Assembly (NCBI GenBank): GCA_030427705.1
Contig: JAUIBR010000028.1
Span: 1-64,000, forward strand
DNA from: a bacterium
GTDB taxonomy: Bacteria > Myxococcota_A > Bradymonadia > Bradymonadales > Bradymonadaceae
Direction of reading: 5' to 3'
Length of the DNA: 64,000 bases
Below are positions 41,524 to 49,005 of this stretch, one piece after another; position 1 is the stretch's first letter, and every line of letters begins with the position of its first letter. The translations under genes were made by a program, and so were the position numbers. Below the pieces are notes generated by a model that searched no databases, was not told the origin of the DNA, and worked only from the letters and a program-made list of their open reading frames with translations.

Positions 41524-41913
41524 GTGAACAGCAAACTAACGCTTTGGCGACCAGTGGGGATGAAAGAGTACCAGCTGCTGCAGCAATCCGGTATGCGTGC
41601 CTGGCCTCCGCGACTCCCCGAACAACCTATCTTCTACCCGGTGCTCAATCGGGACTATGCGGCGCAGATTGCGGGGGATTGGAATACCAAAGACCCGTTT
41701 TCTGAATTCGTTGGTATCGTGACTGAGTTTGACGTGGATGCGGACTACGCCTCTAAGTTCAAGCGCGAGGTCGTTGGAGGACAGGAACACGAAGAGTTAT
41801 GGGTCCCATCAGAAGAGTTGGACGAATTCAATGACCACATCGTTGGCGAAATCCGTGTTGTTGACGTCTTTTACGGTGAACAGTTTCAAGGCGAGCCGCT
41901 GAACAAGAACTGA
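41524..41913 (+). CDS. Small conserved protein, possibly ADP-ribosyltransferase-like fold
   Basis: 129 residues. GTG 41524 is preferred because AGGTGG lies 5 nt upstream; GTG 41515 would add three residues. TLWRPVGMKEYQLLQQSGMRAWPPRLPEQPIFYPVLN, then AQIAGDWN and EELWVPSEELDEFNDHIVG are typical of a family often labelled ADP-ribosylation/crystallin J1. The order R..., FYPVLN...YA, E resembles the R/H-Y-E layout of ADP-ribosyltransferases, but this is a visual inference. No signal peptide. Framed by repeats on both sides. Confidence 0.65.
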   Translation: MNSKLTLWRPVGMKEYQLLQQSGMRAWPPRLPEQPIFYPVLNRDYAAQIAGDWNTKDPFSEFVGIVTEFDVDADYASKFKREVVGGQEHEELWVPSEELDEFNDHIVGEIRVVDVFYGEQFQGEPLNKN

Positions 41914-41952
41914 CTGAAATCTATCTCACTCCTATCCTCTCCCACTCCTCGA
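41914..41952 (+). repeat. Pyrimidine-rich 3' motif, copy B
   Basis: TGAAATCTATCTCACTCCTA then TCCTCTCCCACTCCTC, directly after the stop codon of the 41524-41913 gene. It parallels copy A at 40932. Confidence 0.7.
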
Positions 41953-42070
41953 ATCCCCGCATCGAGCCCCCGAGCCCTCTAGCCGCGAGCCCCCTAGCCG
42001 CTAGCCCCCGAGCCCTCTAGCCGCGAGCCCTCTAGCCGCGAGCCCCTAGCCGCTAGCCCCGAACTCTCGA
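41948..42070 (+). repeat. GAGCCCC / CTAGCCGC tandem repeat array
   Basis: About twelve units of the type GAGCCCCC, CTAGCCGC, GAGCCCTCTAGCCGC, in the same word family as 25355, 60715 and the DnaX linker. It fills the space to the convergent VOC gene. Confidence 0.85.
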
Positions 42071-42073
42071 GAT

Positions 42074-42487
42074 CTAACTGCCTTCGTGCAAGACCGCCTC
42101 GATCCGATGCCCGTCTGGGTCGCACACAAACGCCGCGTAGTAGCCTGGGTCGTAGTTTTCGCGAATACCGGGCGGTCCGTCATCGACCCCGCCGGCGCGG
42201 ATTCCTGCAGCGTGAAAGCTGTCCACGGCGTCGCGGGTTTTCGCGATGAACGCCAGGTGGAAGCCCGGAGCGGGCGGTTTTGCCCCGTCTCCAAACTGTA
42301 TGACTGCAAACGGCGCTTCGCCCTCAAATCCCTCGGGTCCGTATCCCGCGGCCCGGGCGTTTCGCCAGAGCTGCACAAGACCAAGTGGGGCAAGTGCGGC
42401 GTCATAAAACTCTGTCGAGCGCTCAAGATCGACGACGCCGACGGAGATATGGTCAAATAGGGGCTTGGTTATCGTTGGAACAGCCAT
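42074..42487 (-). CDS. VOC-family (glyoxalase-like) protein
   Basis: 137 residues. Single glyoxalase/VOC domain: FDHISVGVVDLERSTEFYDAALAPLGL, FHLAFIAKTRDAVDSFHAAGI, and NYDPGYYAAFVCDPDGHRIEAV. His13 and the GHR-IE Glu are at usual metal-binding positions, plausible for a metal-dependent lyase, dioxygenase or resistance protein; the substrate is unknown. AAAGAGAT precedes the ATG. Its stop faces the repeat array. Confidence 0.87.
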   Translation of the reverse strand: MAVPTITKPLFDHISVGVVDLERSTEFYDAALAPLGLVQLWRNARAAGYGPEGFEGEAPFAVIQFGDGAKPPAPGFHLAFIAKTRDAVDSFHAAGIRAGGVDDGPPGIRENYDPGYYAAFVCDPDGHRIEAVLHEGS

Positions 42488-42537
42488 AATCTCTTTAGTC
42501 CCGCTGTAGCTCAGGTCGCATCAGTACATAATCTCGG

Positions 42538-43358
42538 TCAGACGTACATTCCTTCGACATTCAGGGGAAGCCACTCGTCGTACATCGCAAGGTCTTTGAA
42601 GGTCGGAAGTCTCACGTTTTGCTTGAGCTCGTCTAGCGTTTTGCCGGCGAGCATCCCGGTGAGTACGGCGTCGTAGAGGGCCTCGACGTATTCTAGGTAG
42701 CGGCGCACATCGGCTTTCGTTCCCATATTGGCGTGACCACCGACAAATCGGTCGAAGTCGTACTGCAAAATCTCTTGAGTCGAGTCGATGACACCGTCGA
42801 CATGGTAGCCTTTCAAGTCCTTGTACATCAGACGTCCCAGCACGATCCAATCAACGACGTACATTACGTCTGCCGTCTCAAAGTACATGCTGATTGAACC
42901 CCTACCGTTGTTGGGCCGTGGTGGCGAAGGACGATGATATGGTTGTCGACTCGAAGCCGAATCTCCGTATCAAAGACCTTGTCTGGTAGCTTCGTCTTCG
43001 CACGCGTTCGCTCGAAGTTCTGCTTCGTCAGTCGATGTGCGATGAAGGTAACGCCCGGGTCCGCAAACACTTCGCCGCCGTAGGCGTGATCGGGGTGGCT
43101 ATGGCTGTAGATGACATAGCGGATGGGTTTATTAAATCGTTTCTTGAGCTCCGCCTTTAGCCAGATAGCCGCGTCCTTGCTCAATGGGTCGGTCAACACG
43201 ATGTGTTTGTCCGTCACCAAAAATGCGGAGTGATAGTGACCAGCCGTAAATCGGTAGACCCCGTCTTTCACTGGAGTGATTGAGAAACCAGGTTTGTCCT
43301 GTGCAGCAACATCCGCGGCAAAGAACGTGCACAGAACGAAAAGTAAAAAGCGTTTCAT
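42538..43358 (-). pseudogene. Metallo-beta-lactamase-fold hydrolase, frameshifted
   Basis: The N-terminal part (from ATG 43358) has a signal peptide (MKRFLLFVLCTFFAADVAAQ) and the MBL zinc motif YSHSHPDHAYGG (HxHxDH). Translation reaches HHGPT and then leaves the frame at about 42907-42911; the continuation MYFETADVMYVVDWIVLGRL...FVGGHANMG is in another frame. A single-base deletion in ACAAC (likely ACAAAC before) restores HHGPTNGRGSISM. So the gene is broken by -1 nt, a real lesion or a sequencing error in a short A run. Function if intact: exported zinc hydrolase of unknown substrate. Confidence 0.85.
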
Positions 43359-43434
43359 GGAGGGCCGTTGGGCTAGAGTCCACAGTGGGATGCGACAGAA
43401 CTGCGGATGATTCAACCCTTAGACCCACGGCAGC

Positions 43435-45168
43435 TCAGCCTTCGCCGCGACATAGCCCGTTGCCACCCAAATCATCGCATCGGTCCAACAGCTCGCCACA
43501 CTGACGTGGCCCACACGTAGCTTGGTCGCAGATATTCGATTTGCATTGCCAGTGGTAGATGCATGCCTCGCCGTCGTCCACGGTAGGTGTGCAGGTTTGT
43601 GTTTCGTAGGAACAATACGAGCCCACCTGACAGTCGCGGGTGTGATTGCAGGGTTCGAAGTCGGGAAGCCTGTCTACACAGCGGAATTCCATAACTTCCG
43701 GGTCTTGTTGGACGACCACCTCGGTGCAAAAGAAGGCTTCCTCGCAAGCAGTCCATTCGTCGCACGGTTGGTCGCGTCCAACGCGCGGCTTGAACACGGC
43801 CCCTTCACGTGGTTCGGGCTGCTTGCAGAGGCCCATCGGTAGGTCGGAGTCGACTCGCTTGCACACGAGCGGTGCCGCGCAATCTTCAGATCGCTCGCAT
43901 GTTTCGTTTTCGGCCAACTGACTGTCCTCGCAAGTTCCCTTCTTGCAGTACAGCCCGTCCGCGCATTGATGATCTCCAAAGCACTCCGAACCTTGCGTGC
44001 GGTCGAAAGCCGCGTGGCATCGATTCGTCTGGCGAGCACGCAGATCGCCACAGCTCAGTCCATCAGCACATTGAGAGTCTCGATAGCATAGCTCGTCGCC
44101 CACGGACTTTTGGCAAACACCTTGTGAGTCGTTGCAGACGAGGTCGAGCGCACAATCGCTTGGCGAAGAACACGGCTCACCGTCTTGCGATAGTGGGATG
44201 CAGGTATAATCTTCACCGCACTGCAGCCCTGGGCCACAAGGACAGCGGTCACCTAGCTCGCCGATGGGCTTGCAGGTCTCGACGGCAGAAGGCGTGCAAT
44301 ACAGCCCCTCGGCGCATACTGAGCGCGTTCCAAAACTGTTGTCGCAACGGGCGTTGGCGGCAAGCCGCTGTTCACAGACCAGGTCTTCATTACAAAAGGC
44401 GGTGTTCACGCAAGGACGCATCAACTCATCCAGCGCCCACGTGTTTGATGGACACGCTTCCCCTACTTGCAGTTTAGGAGTGCACCCGTTGTCGCCGCAG
44501 AAACTGTCCGGGCCACATGTCTCGAGCCAACACCCGCGGTGACTCTGATACGTGTCGAAGCTCATGCATGTGCCACCACAGGCAACTTCGCTGGTGACGA
44601 CACACGCCGCAGTTTTGGCGCAATCGTTATTCACTTCACACGCACCTCCATCAGGAACGGTGCCTCGAATTGCCTGCTCACACAGCCATGCTTCGTACAA
44701 ATCAGCATCACACATGTCCCGGGGAACCAGCGCAGCTTGGCGTGATGCCGCAAGACAACCCTTAACCTCTACCGGGATGATCTCAGCGCGCCCGTCCGAC
44801 ACGCGGCGAAGCACCATTCCGCCTTCGTAAATTGGGAGCATCGCCACTTCTAGTGCGTGTCTAAGTTCGCACTCTCCGCCGCCCAGTGACTTCACCAGCG
44901 AGCCAGCCTGCTGTAGGTCTTCCGGTATACAGAACCCGTTTCCCTTCACACATGCATGCAACAACATCTCGGCATACAACGTGTGTAGACTGTCGCCGCC
45001 TGGTTGCATCGTTACATCCATAACGTTGTTGCCCCCATTCGTGTTGTTCGAGTTGTTCGTACCCGCCCGATTGTTCGTCGCCTGCGCGTTGTTTTCGGGA
45101 CCTTTGTCAGCTTCTGGTCCGCAGCCCATAAGGCTGATAGCCATCACAATCAATGTCAGTATTCGCAT
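43435..45168 (-). CDS. Cys-rich Dickkopf-like repeat lipoprotein
   Basis: 577 residues from ATG 45168, with GGAG 6 nt upstream. Lipobox LMGC (Cys16), an Asn-rich linker (NNSNNTNGGNN) and a ~100-residue N-terminal domain, then about ten Cys-rich units each like GExCxxxxDCAxGLxC, for example GEPCSSPSDCALDLVC, GDELCYRDSQCADGLSC, NETCERSEDCAAPLVC and GEACIYHWQCKSNIC. This Dickkopf N-terminal-like repeat is common in Myxococcota surface proteins. Likely surface-exposed and disulfide-rich. Function unknown. Confidence 0.83.
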   Translation of the reverse strand: MRILTLIVMAISLMGCGPEADKGPENNAQATNNRAGTNNSNNTNGGNNVMDVTMQPGGDSLHTLYAEMLLHACVKGNGFCIPEDLQQAGSLVKSLGGGECELRHALEVAMLPIYEGGMVLRRVSDGRAEIIPVEVKGCLAASRQAALVPRDMCDADLYEAWLCEQAIRGTVPDGGACEVNNDCAKTAACVVTSEVACGGTCMSFDTYQSHRGCWLETCGPDSFCGDNGCTPKLQVGEACPSNTWALDELMRPCVNTAFCNEDLVCEQRLAANARCDNSFGTRSVCAEGLYCTPSAVETCKPIGELGDRCPCGPGLQCGEDYTCIPLSQDGEPCSSPSDCALDLVCNDSQGVCQKSVGDELCYRDSQCADGLSCGDLRARQTNRCHAAFDRTQGSECFGDHQCADGLYCKKGTCEDSQLAENETCERSEDCAAPLVCKRVDSDLPMGLCKQPEPREGAVFKPRVGRDQPCDEWTACEEAFFCTEVVVQQDPEVMEFRCVDRLPDFEPCNHTRDCQVGSYCSYETQTCTPTVDDGEACIYHWQCKSNICDQATCGPRQCGELLDRCDDLGGNGLCRGEG

Positions 45169-45284
45169 TGTAATCTCCATTCGGTCATCCACATTGGAGG
45201 TACAATATCATACGTATGTACTATTTCTATCTGAACAAACCTGAAAGTTGTGCAAGCACATTCTGGGCGGTCCGCAATAGCGTC

Positions 45285-45315
45285 CAGCTTTCAGCTCCCA
45301 GCTTTCAGCTCTGGC
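45285..45315 (+). repeat. Short CAGCTTTCAGCTCC repeat
   Basis: Two to three copies of CAGCTTTCAGCTCC (14-nt period), an additional minor array. Confidence 0.6.
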
Positions 45316-45350
45316 TGGGTGAAACAGGAGCGTATGGGCAGTAACTCAAA

Positions 45351-45503
45351 TCCACAGACGACACAGACGGTTCACAGAAACGCACAGAAAATTGTTTTTG
45401 TGAGAGCGGTCAACACCTCACAATTCTAGAATTGTGACTTGGCTGATGCCCTGTTGAAAAAAAATCTGTGGACGTCTGTGTTTCGTCTGCGCCGTCTGTG
45501 GAT
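45351..45503. repeat. Symmetric ~150-bp element: mirrored CTGTG quartets around a perfect palindrome
   Basis: The left arm carries four CACAG words at 45353, 45362, 45373 and 45383 (steps 9, 11, 10); the right arm carries CTGTG at 45466, 45476, CTGCG at 45487 and CTGTG at 45496 (steps 10, 11, 9), the exact mirror spacing. Between them sits the perfect 20-bp palindrome TCACAATTCTAGAATTGTGA (45418-45437), whose centre is within about 1 bp of the centre of the whole element. A T-rich run and an A8 run flank it. It could fold into a long hairpin or be a MITE/REP-like unit. Confidence 0.75.
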
Positions 45504-45530
45504 ACCGCAGTTATAAGGCTTTAATTATTG

Positions 45531-45935
45531 TCAGTGGAGGTTGAGTGGCGTGCCAGTCCACCCAAGAAAGGTCATAGTGAGATGAACCAGACCCACGAAT
45601 ACCCCGATCAGTCCAAGCGGCAGAATATAAGGGTCTGCGGGACCTATCGCCCCCATCACGGTCATCATCAGGCCCAAGATTAACTCACCCAATCCGAACA
45701 ACCCAAGCCCGATTCCGATGACCCGGGCGAGTATCTGTTTACCTCGCCAGATCGCGAAGGTCGCGACGAGGAAAAGTGCGGTTAGTCCGCCCAAGAAGCC
45801 GCCAAACAAGATCACGTCGGCCCACCGAATCGACTTGCCATCCAGTTGAAAAACAACAGACTGGATCGTTGCGGCACCCAAGGCCAGTGCATGAATGAGC
45901 AAAAGGCCGCAGAAGATCTTGAGACGGGGATTCAT
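45531..45935 (-). CDS. Four-helix membrane protein of unknown function
   Basis: 134 residues with four hydrophobic segments (GLLLIHALALGAATIQSVVF, WADVILFGGFLGGLTALFLVATFAI, VIGIGLGLFGLGELILGLMMTVMG, YILPLGLIGVFVGLVHLTMTFLG). Gly-rich helices. No family recognised. Divergent from the APC permease gene. Its stop lies 28 bp from the symmetric element. Confidence 0.65.
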   Translation of the reverse strand: MNPRLKIFCGLLLIHALALGAATIQSVVFQLDGKSIRWADVILFGGFLGGLTALFLVATFAIWRGKQILARVIGIGLGLFGLGELILGLMMTVMGAIGPADPYILPLGLIGVFVGLVHLTMTFLGWTGTPLNLH

Positions 45936-46024
45936 AGTTTTCGCAGAAAAAGCAACTTCACGTCGATAGGACGCATCCTAATCCAGCACTCGTGTGCCAA
46001 CACAGACTTTTTTTCTGACAGGAT

Positions 46025-48157
46025 ATGGCCAACAAACTTAAGAAATCTCTGAACTTATTCGATGTCTACGTGATTAGCACAGGCGCGATGTTCAGCTCCG
46101 GCTTCTTTCTTTTACCAGGTATCGCGGCGGCCCAGACGGGGCCTTCGGTTGTCCTGGCCTACTTTGTAGCCGGCTTACTTATTCTCCCCGCCATGTTCAG
46201 CAAGGCGGAATTGACCACGGCAATGCCCAAAGCCGGCGGTAGCTACTACTTCATCGAACGTGCGATGGGGCCGCTCATCGGCACGATTGGGGGCCTTGGC
46301 ACTTGGTTGTCCTTGGTCTTCAAGACCGCGTTCGCTCTGATCGGTATGGGGGCGTATCTGGCGATTTACGTCGAGCTGCCCATAAAACCGTTGGCTATCG
46401 CACTGACCGTGGCATTCATGGTCTTGAATGTCGTCGGAGCGAAGGAATCCAGCGGATTACAGCGCGTCTTGGTGTCGATTCTATTGGCGGTGCTGGCCTA
46501 TTTCATCGCCCAAGGCCTGTACTTCATCGGCGATAGCAAAGGGGCAACGGCGGTTATGAATGAATTCACGCCGTTCTTCACCGACGGCGCGGGGGGCTTT
46601 GTCGCAACCGTTGGTTTGGTTTTCGTTTCCTATGCGGGTTTGACGAAGGTCTCGTCTGTCGCTGAAGAGGTCGAAGACCCCGATCGCGCGATACCCCTGG
46701 GTATGCTGCTTTCCATCATTACCGCGACTTTCGTTTACTGCGTGGGCGTGTTTGTAATGGTTGCCGTGCTGGAACCCAACGAGTTCCGGTCGGATATGAC
46801 GCCGGTCGCGACGGCAGCCGAGGCATTCTTCTCGTGGCTTCCGGATGGTGTGGGCGTGTTCTTGGCCGTCGCAGCGGCGATCGCTGCATTCGCGTCCACC
46901 GGAAACGCCGGAATCATGTCTGCCTCGCGTTATCCACTGGCGATGGGACGAGACAAACTCGTACCCGAGAAGTTCACCGAGATTGGGCGGTTTTCGACCC
47001 CGACGATGGGCATCATCGCGACTGGTATCTTGATGATCGCGACCATCGTTTTTGCAGATGTCGCAACGGTCGCGAAGCTCGGAAGTGCGTTCCAACTCAT
47101 TATCTTCGGGCTCATCAACCTCTGCGTGATCGTCATGCGCGAGAGTCAGCTGAAGTACTACCACCCCGGTTTCCGTTCGCCACTTTACCCATGGCTCCAG
47201 ATCGCCGGGATGATCATCCCGGTCTGGTTGATTGCAGAGATGGGTTGGTTCCCGTCGCTGATGAGCACCGTGCTCGTCGTCTTCTGCATCATCTGGTACC
47301 GCGTCTACGCCCGAGGCCACATCAAGCGCTACGGTGCTGTCCATCACGTGTTCGAGCGACTCGGTCGCGTGCGTGACAACTCCGTCGATCGTGAGCTTCG
47401 GACCATCCTCGGCGAGAAGGGCCTGCAGGAAGAGGACGCATACGAAGAGATGGTGGCCATGAGCCAAGTGCTCGACTACCACAAATCCACAACCTTCGAA
47501 GACATCGTCACCGACGTTTGCCGCGAGATCGCGGCATCAGCCGACATTGACGAAGACGAATTGGTTGAGGGTTTCCTGGCGGAGTCGACATTTGGTTTGA
47601 TGCCGCTCGACCACGGCGTTGCCGCGCCAAACATGCGGCACCACGATGTGGAAGCACCGATGATGGTCCTCGTCCGCGCTCAATTGGGCGTCGATGTCGA
47701 CCTGAGCAAATCCTACGGACACCTTGAGCTCGATGAGCCTGTAAAGGCATTCATCTTCCTTGTGAGCCCCGAACATCAGCTGGGGCCGCACCTCCGAAGC
47801 ATGGCTCAGATCGCGACGACCATCGATTCTCCGGAGTTCTTGGAACAATGGATGGCGTGCGAAACCAAGAACGAGCTTCGTCAGGTTCTTTTGCGCGACG
47901 AGCGCTTCCTGCAGCTCACGGTTCACGGAGAGGGACCAAGCTCAGAGCTCATCGGCAAAGGACTCAAGGACATCCACTTCCCACCCGGTGCTCTGCTCGC
48001 CTTGGTACATCGCGGCGGCGAATCTTTTGTTCCGACCATTGCATTTGAGATCGAAGAGCACGATCGTCTGACCATCATCGGCAACCCGGATGCCGTTGAA
48101 GAGTTGCGCATGCGGCTTGCGTCGCCTGACGACTCGGGTTCTGCGACGGCCGCGTAG
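46025..48157 (+). CDS. APC-family permease fused to EIIA-like and RCK_C domains
   Basis: 710 residues. Residues 1-~430 are a 12-helix amino-acid/polyamine permease (motif STGAMFSSGFFLLPGIAAAQTGPS at the start). Residues ~480-630 resemble a PTS EIIA (fructose/nitrogen type) domain, but the active-site PHxR motif reads APNMR: Asn536 replaces the phospho-His, so it is probably a regulatory, non-phosphorylated module. Residues ~640-700 (SSELIGKGLKDIHFPPGALLALVHRG...DRLTIIGN) match an RCK_C/TrkA-C ligand-binding domain. The two cytosolic domains would couple transport to a ligand or metabolite. Upstream gene divergent, downstream gene 28 bp away. Confidence 0.85.
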   Translation: MANKLKKSLNLFDVYVISTGAMFSSGFFLLPGIAAAQTGPSVVLAYFVAGLLILPAMFSKAELTTAMPKAGGSYYFIERAMGPLIGTIGGLGTWLSLVFKTAFALIGMGAYLAIYVELPIKPLAIALTVAFMVLNVVGAKESSGLQRVLVSILLAVLAYFIAQGLYFIGDSKGATAVMNEFTPFFTDGAGGFVATVGLVFVSYAGLTKVSSVAEEVEDPDRAIPLGMLLSIITATFVYCVGVFVMVAVLEPNEFRSDMTPVATAAEAFFSWLPDGVGVFLAVAAAIAAFASTGNAGIMSASRYPLAMGRDKLVPEKFTEIGRFSTPTMGIIATGILMIATIVFADVATVAKLGSAFQLIIFGLINLCVIVMRESQLKYYHPGFRSPLYPWLQIAGMIIPVWLIAEMGWFPSLMSTVLVVFCIIWYRVYARGHIKRYGAVHHVFERLGRVRDNSVDRELRTILGEKGLQEEDAYEEMVAMSQVLDYHKSTTFEDIVTDVCREIAASADIDEDELVEGFLAESTFGLMPLDHGVAAPNMRHHDVEAPMMVLVRAQLGVDVDLSKSYGHLELDEPVKAFIFLVSPEHQLGPHLRSMAQIATTIDSPEFLEQWMACETKNELRQVLLRDERFLQLTVHGEGPSSELIGKGLKDIHFPPGALLALVHRGGESFVPTIAFEIEEHDRLTIIGNPDAVEELRMRLASPDDSGSATAA

Positions 48158-48185
48158 CGGCCAACCCCTGTGCTTGGAGTCCATT

Positions 48186-49001
48186 TTGGTTCTGGTCGAG
48201 ACCGAAAATCACATCACCACACTGACCCTCAACAATCCCAAAAAGCTTAATGGCTGGACGATGGAGATGTTGACGGCGTTGCGTGATGCGCTGCATTCAG
48301 CTGCCGAAGACGATGATACACAGGTCGTGATTCTGACCGGCGCTGACCCGTATTACTGCGCCGGTGTAAACCTGAGCGCGGTTATTCAGATCGACCATCC
48401 GGCAAAGCTGCACGCGTTCATTCGTGAGCAGAACGAGACGCTGTTCGACCTGTTTATCAGCTTCCCCAAACCAATCATCGTCGCGGTCAATGGACCTGCG
48501 ATTGGCGCAAGTGTGACTTCAGCGACGTTGTGCGACGCTGTCATAGCCAGCGAGAGCGCCACGTTTTCTACACCCTTCGGCAAGCTCGGAATTACACCGG
48601 AAGGTTGCTCAAGCGTGATGTTTCCCAGGCTCTTTGGAGAAGAAGCTGCCAACAGAGTGCTTAACGAGGGTTGGCAACCTACGGGTGAGGAAGCCGCGAC
48701 AATCGGTTTGGCTGATGAGGTAGTTCCACACGAGCGTCTAATGGATCGGGCTCAAGAACTTGCTGGTACTTGGATAAAGGAAGGCCGCGAGCGCTCCTAC
48801 AAAGGCGGTATGTCCAAGGAATCGCTTCAGGAAATCAACGCGAAAGAGTCTATCGACCTCGCCTACGCTTTCCTGGGCCCAGATTTTCTGAAAGGGCAGT
48901 TCCAATTCCTTTGGAGCAAGAGCAAACAGGGGCCAGCGTTGGTATTCCTCGCGCTGCTGCTCACACGTCCCGTTTGGTCGCAGTTTCTACCGAGTCGGTA
49001 G
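48186..49001 (+). CDS. Enoyl-CoA hydratase/isomerase family protein
   Basis: 271 residues from TTG 48186, chosen because GGAG lies 6 nt upstream and the product then begins with the family's first strand (LVETENHITTLTLNNP). The crotonase fold is clear: NGWTMEML, oxyanion-hole strands VVILTGADPYYCAGVNL (~48-64) and PIIVAVNGPAIGASV (~97-111), and the C-terminal helices. The catalytic Glu pair of hydratases is not obvious (the position after ...FSTPFGKLGITPEG has E), so isomerase or other crotonase activity is possible. 28 bp downstream of the permease; 4 bp before a convergent stop. Confidence 0.88.
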   Translation: MVLVETENHITTLTLNNPKKLNGWTMEMLTALRDALHSAAEDDDTQVVILTGADPYYCAGVNLSAVIQIDHPAKLHAFIREQNETLFDLFISFPKPIIVAVNGPAIGASVTSATLCDAVIASESATFSTPFGKLGITPEGCSSVMFPRLFGEEAANRVLNEGWQPTGEEAATIGLADEVVPHERLMDRAQELAGTWIKEGRERSYKGGMSKESLQEINAKESIDLAYAFLGPDFLKGQFQFLWSKSKQGPALVFLALLLTRPVWSQFLPSR

Positions 49002-49005
49002 CGCT

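Larger units (their letters stand above)
45169..45530. other. Intergenic region of 362 bp with repeats and a symmetric element
   Basis: No open frame of interest. From the left: the 5' leader of the Dickkopf-like gene, a short CAGCTTTCAGCTCC repeat (45285-45315) and the symmetric CTGTG element (45351-45503). The stretch 45235-45284 holds nothing I recognise. Confidence 0.8.
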
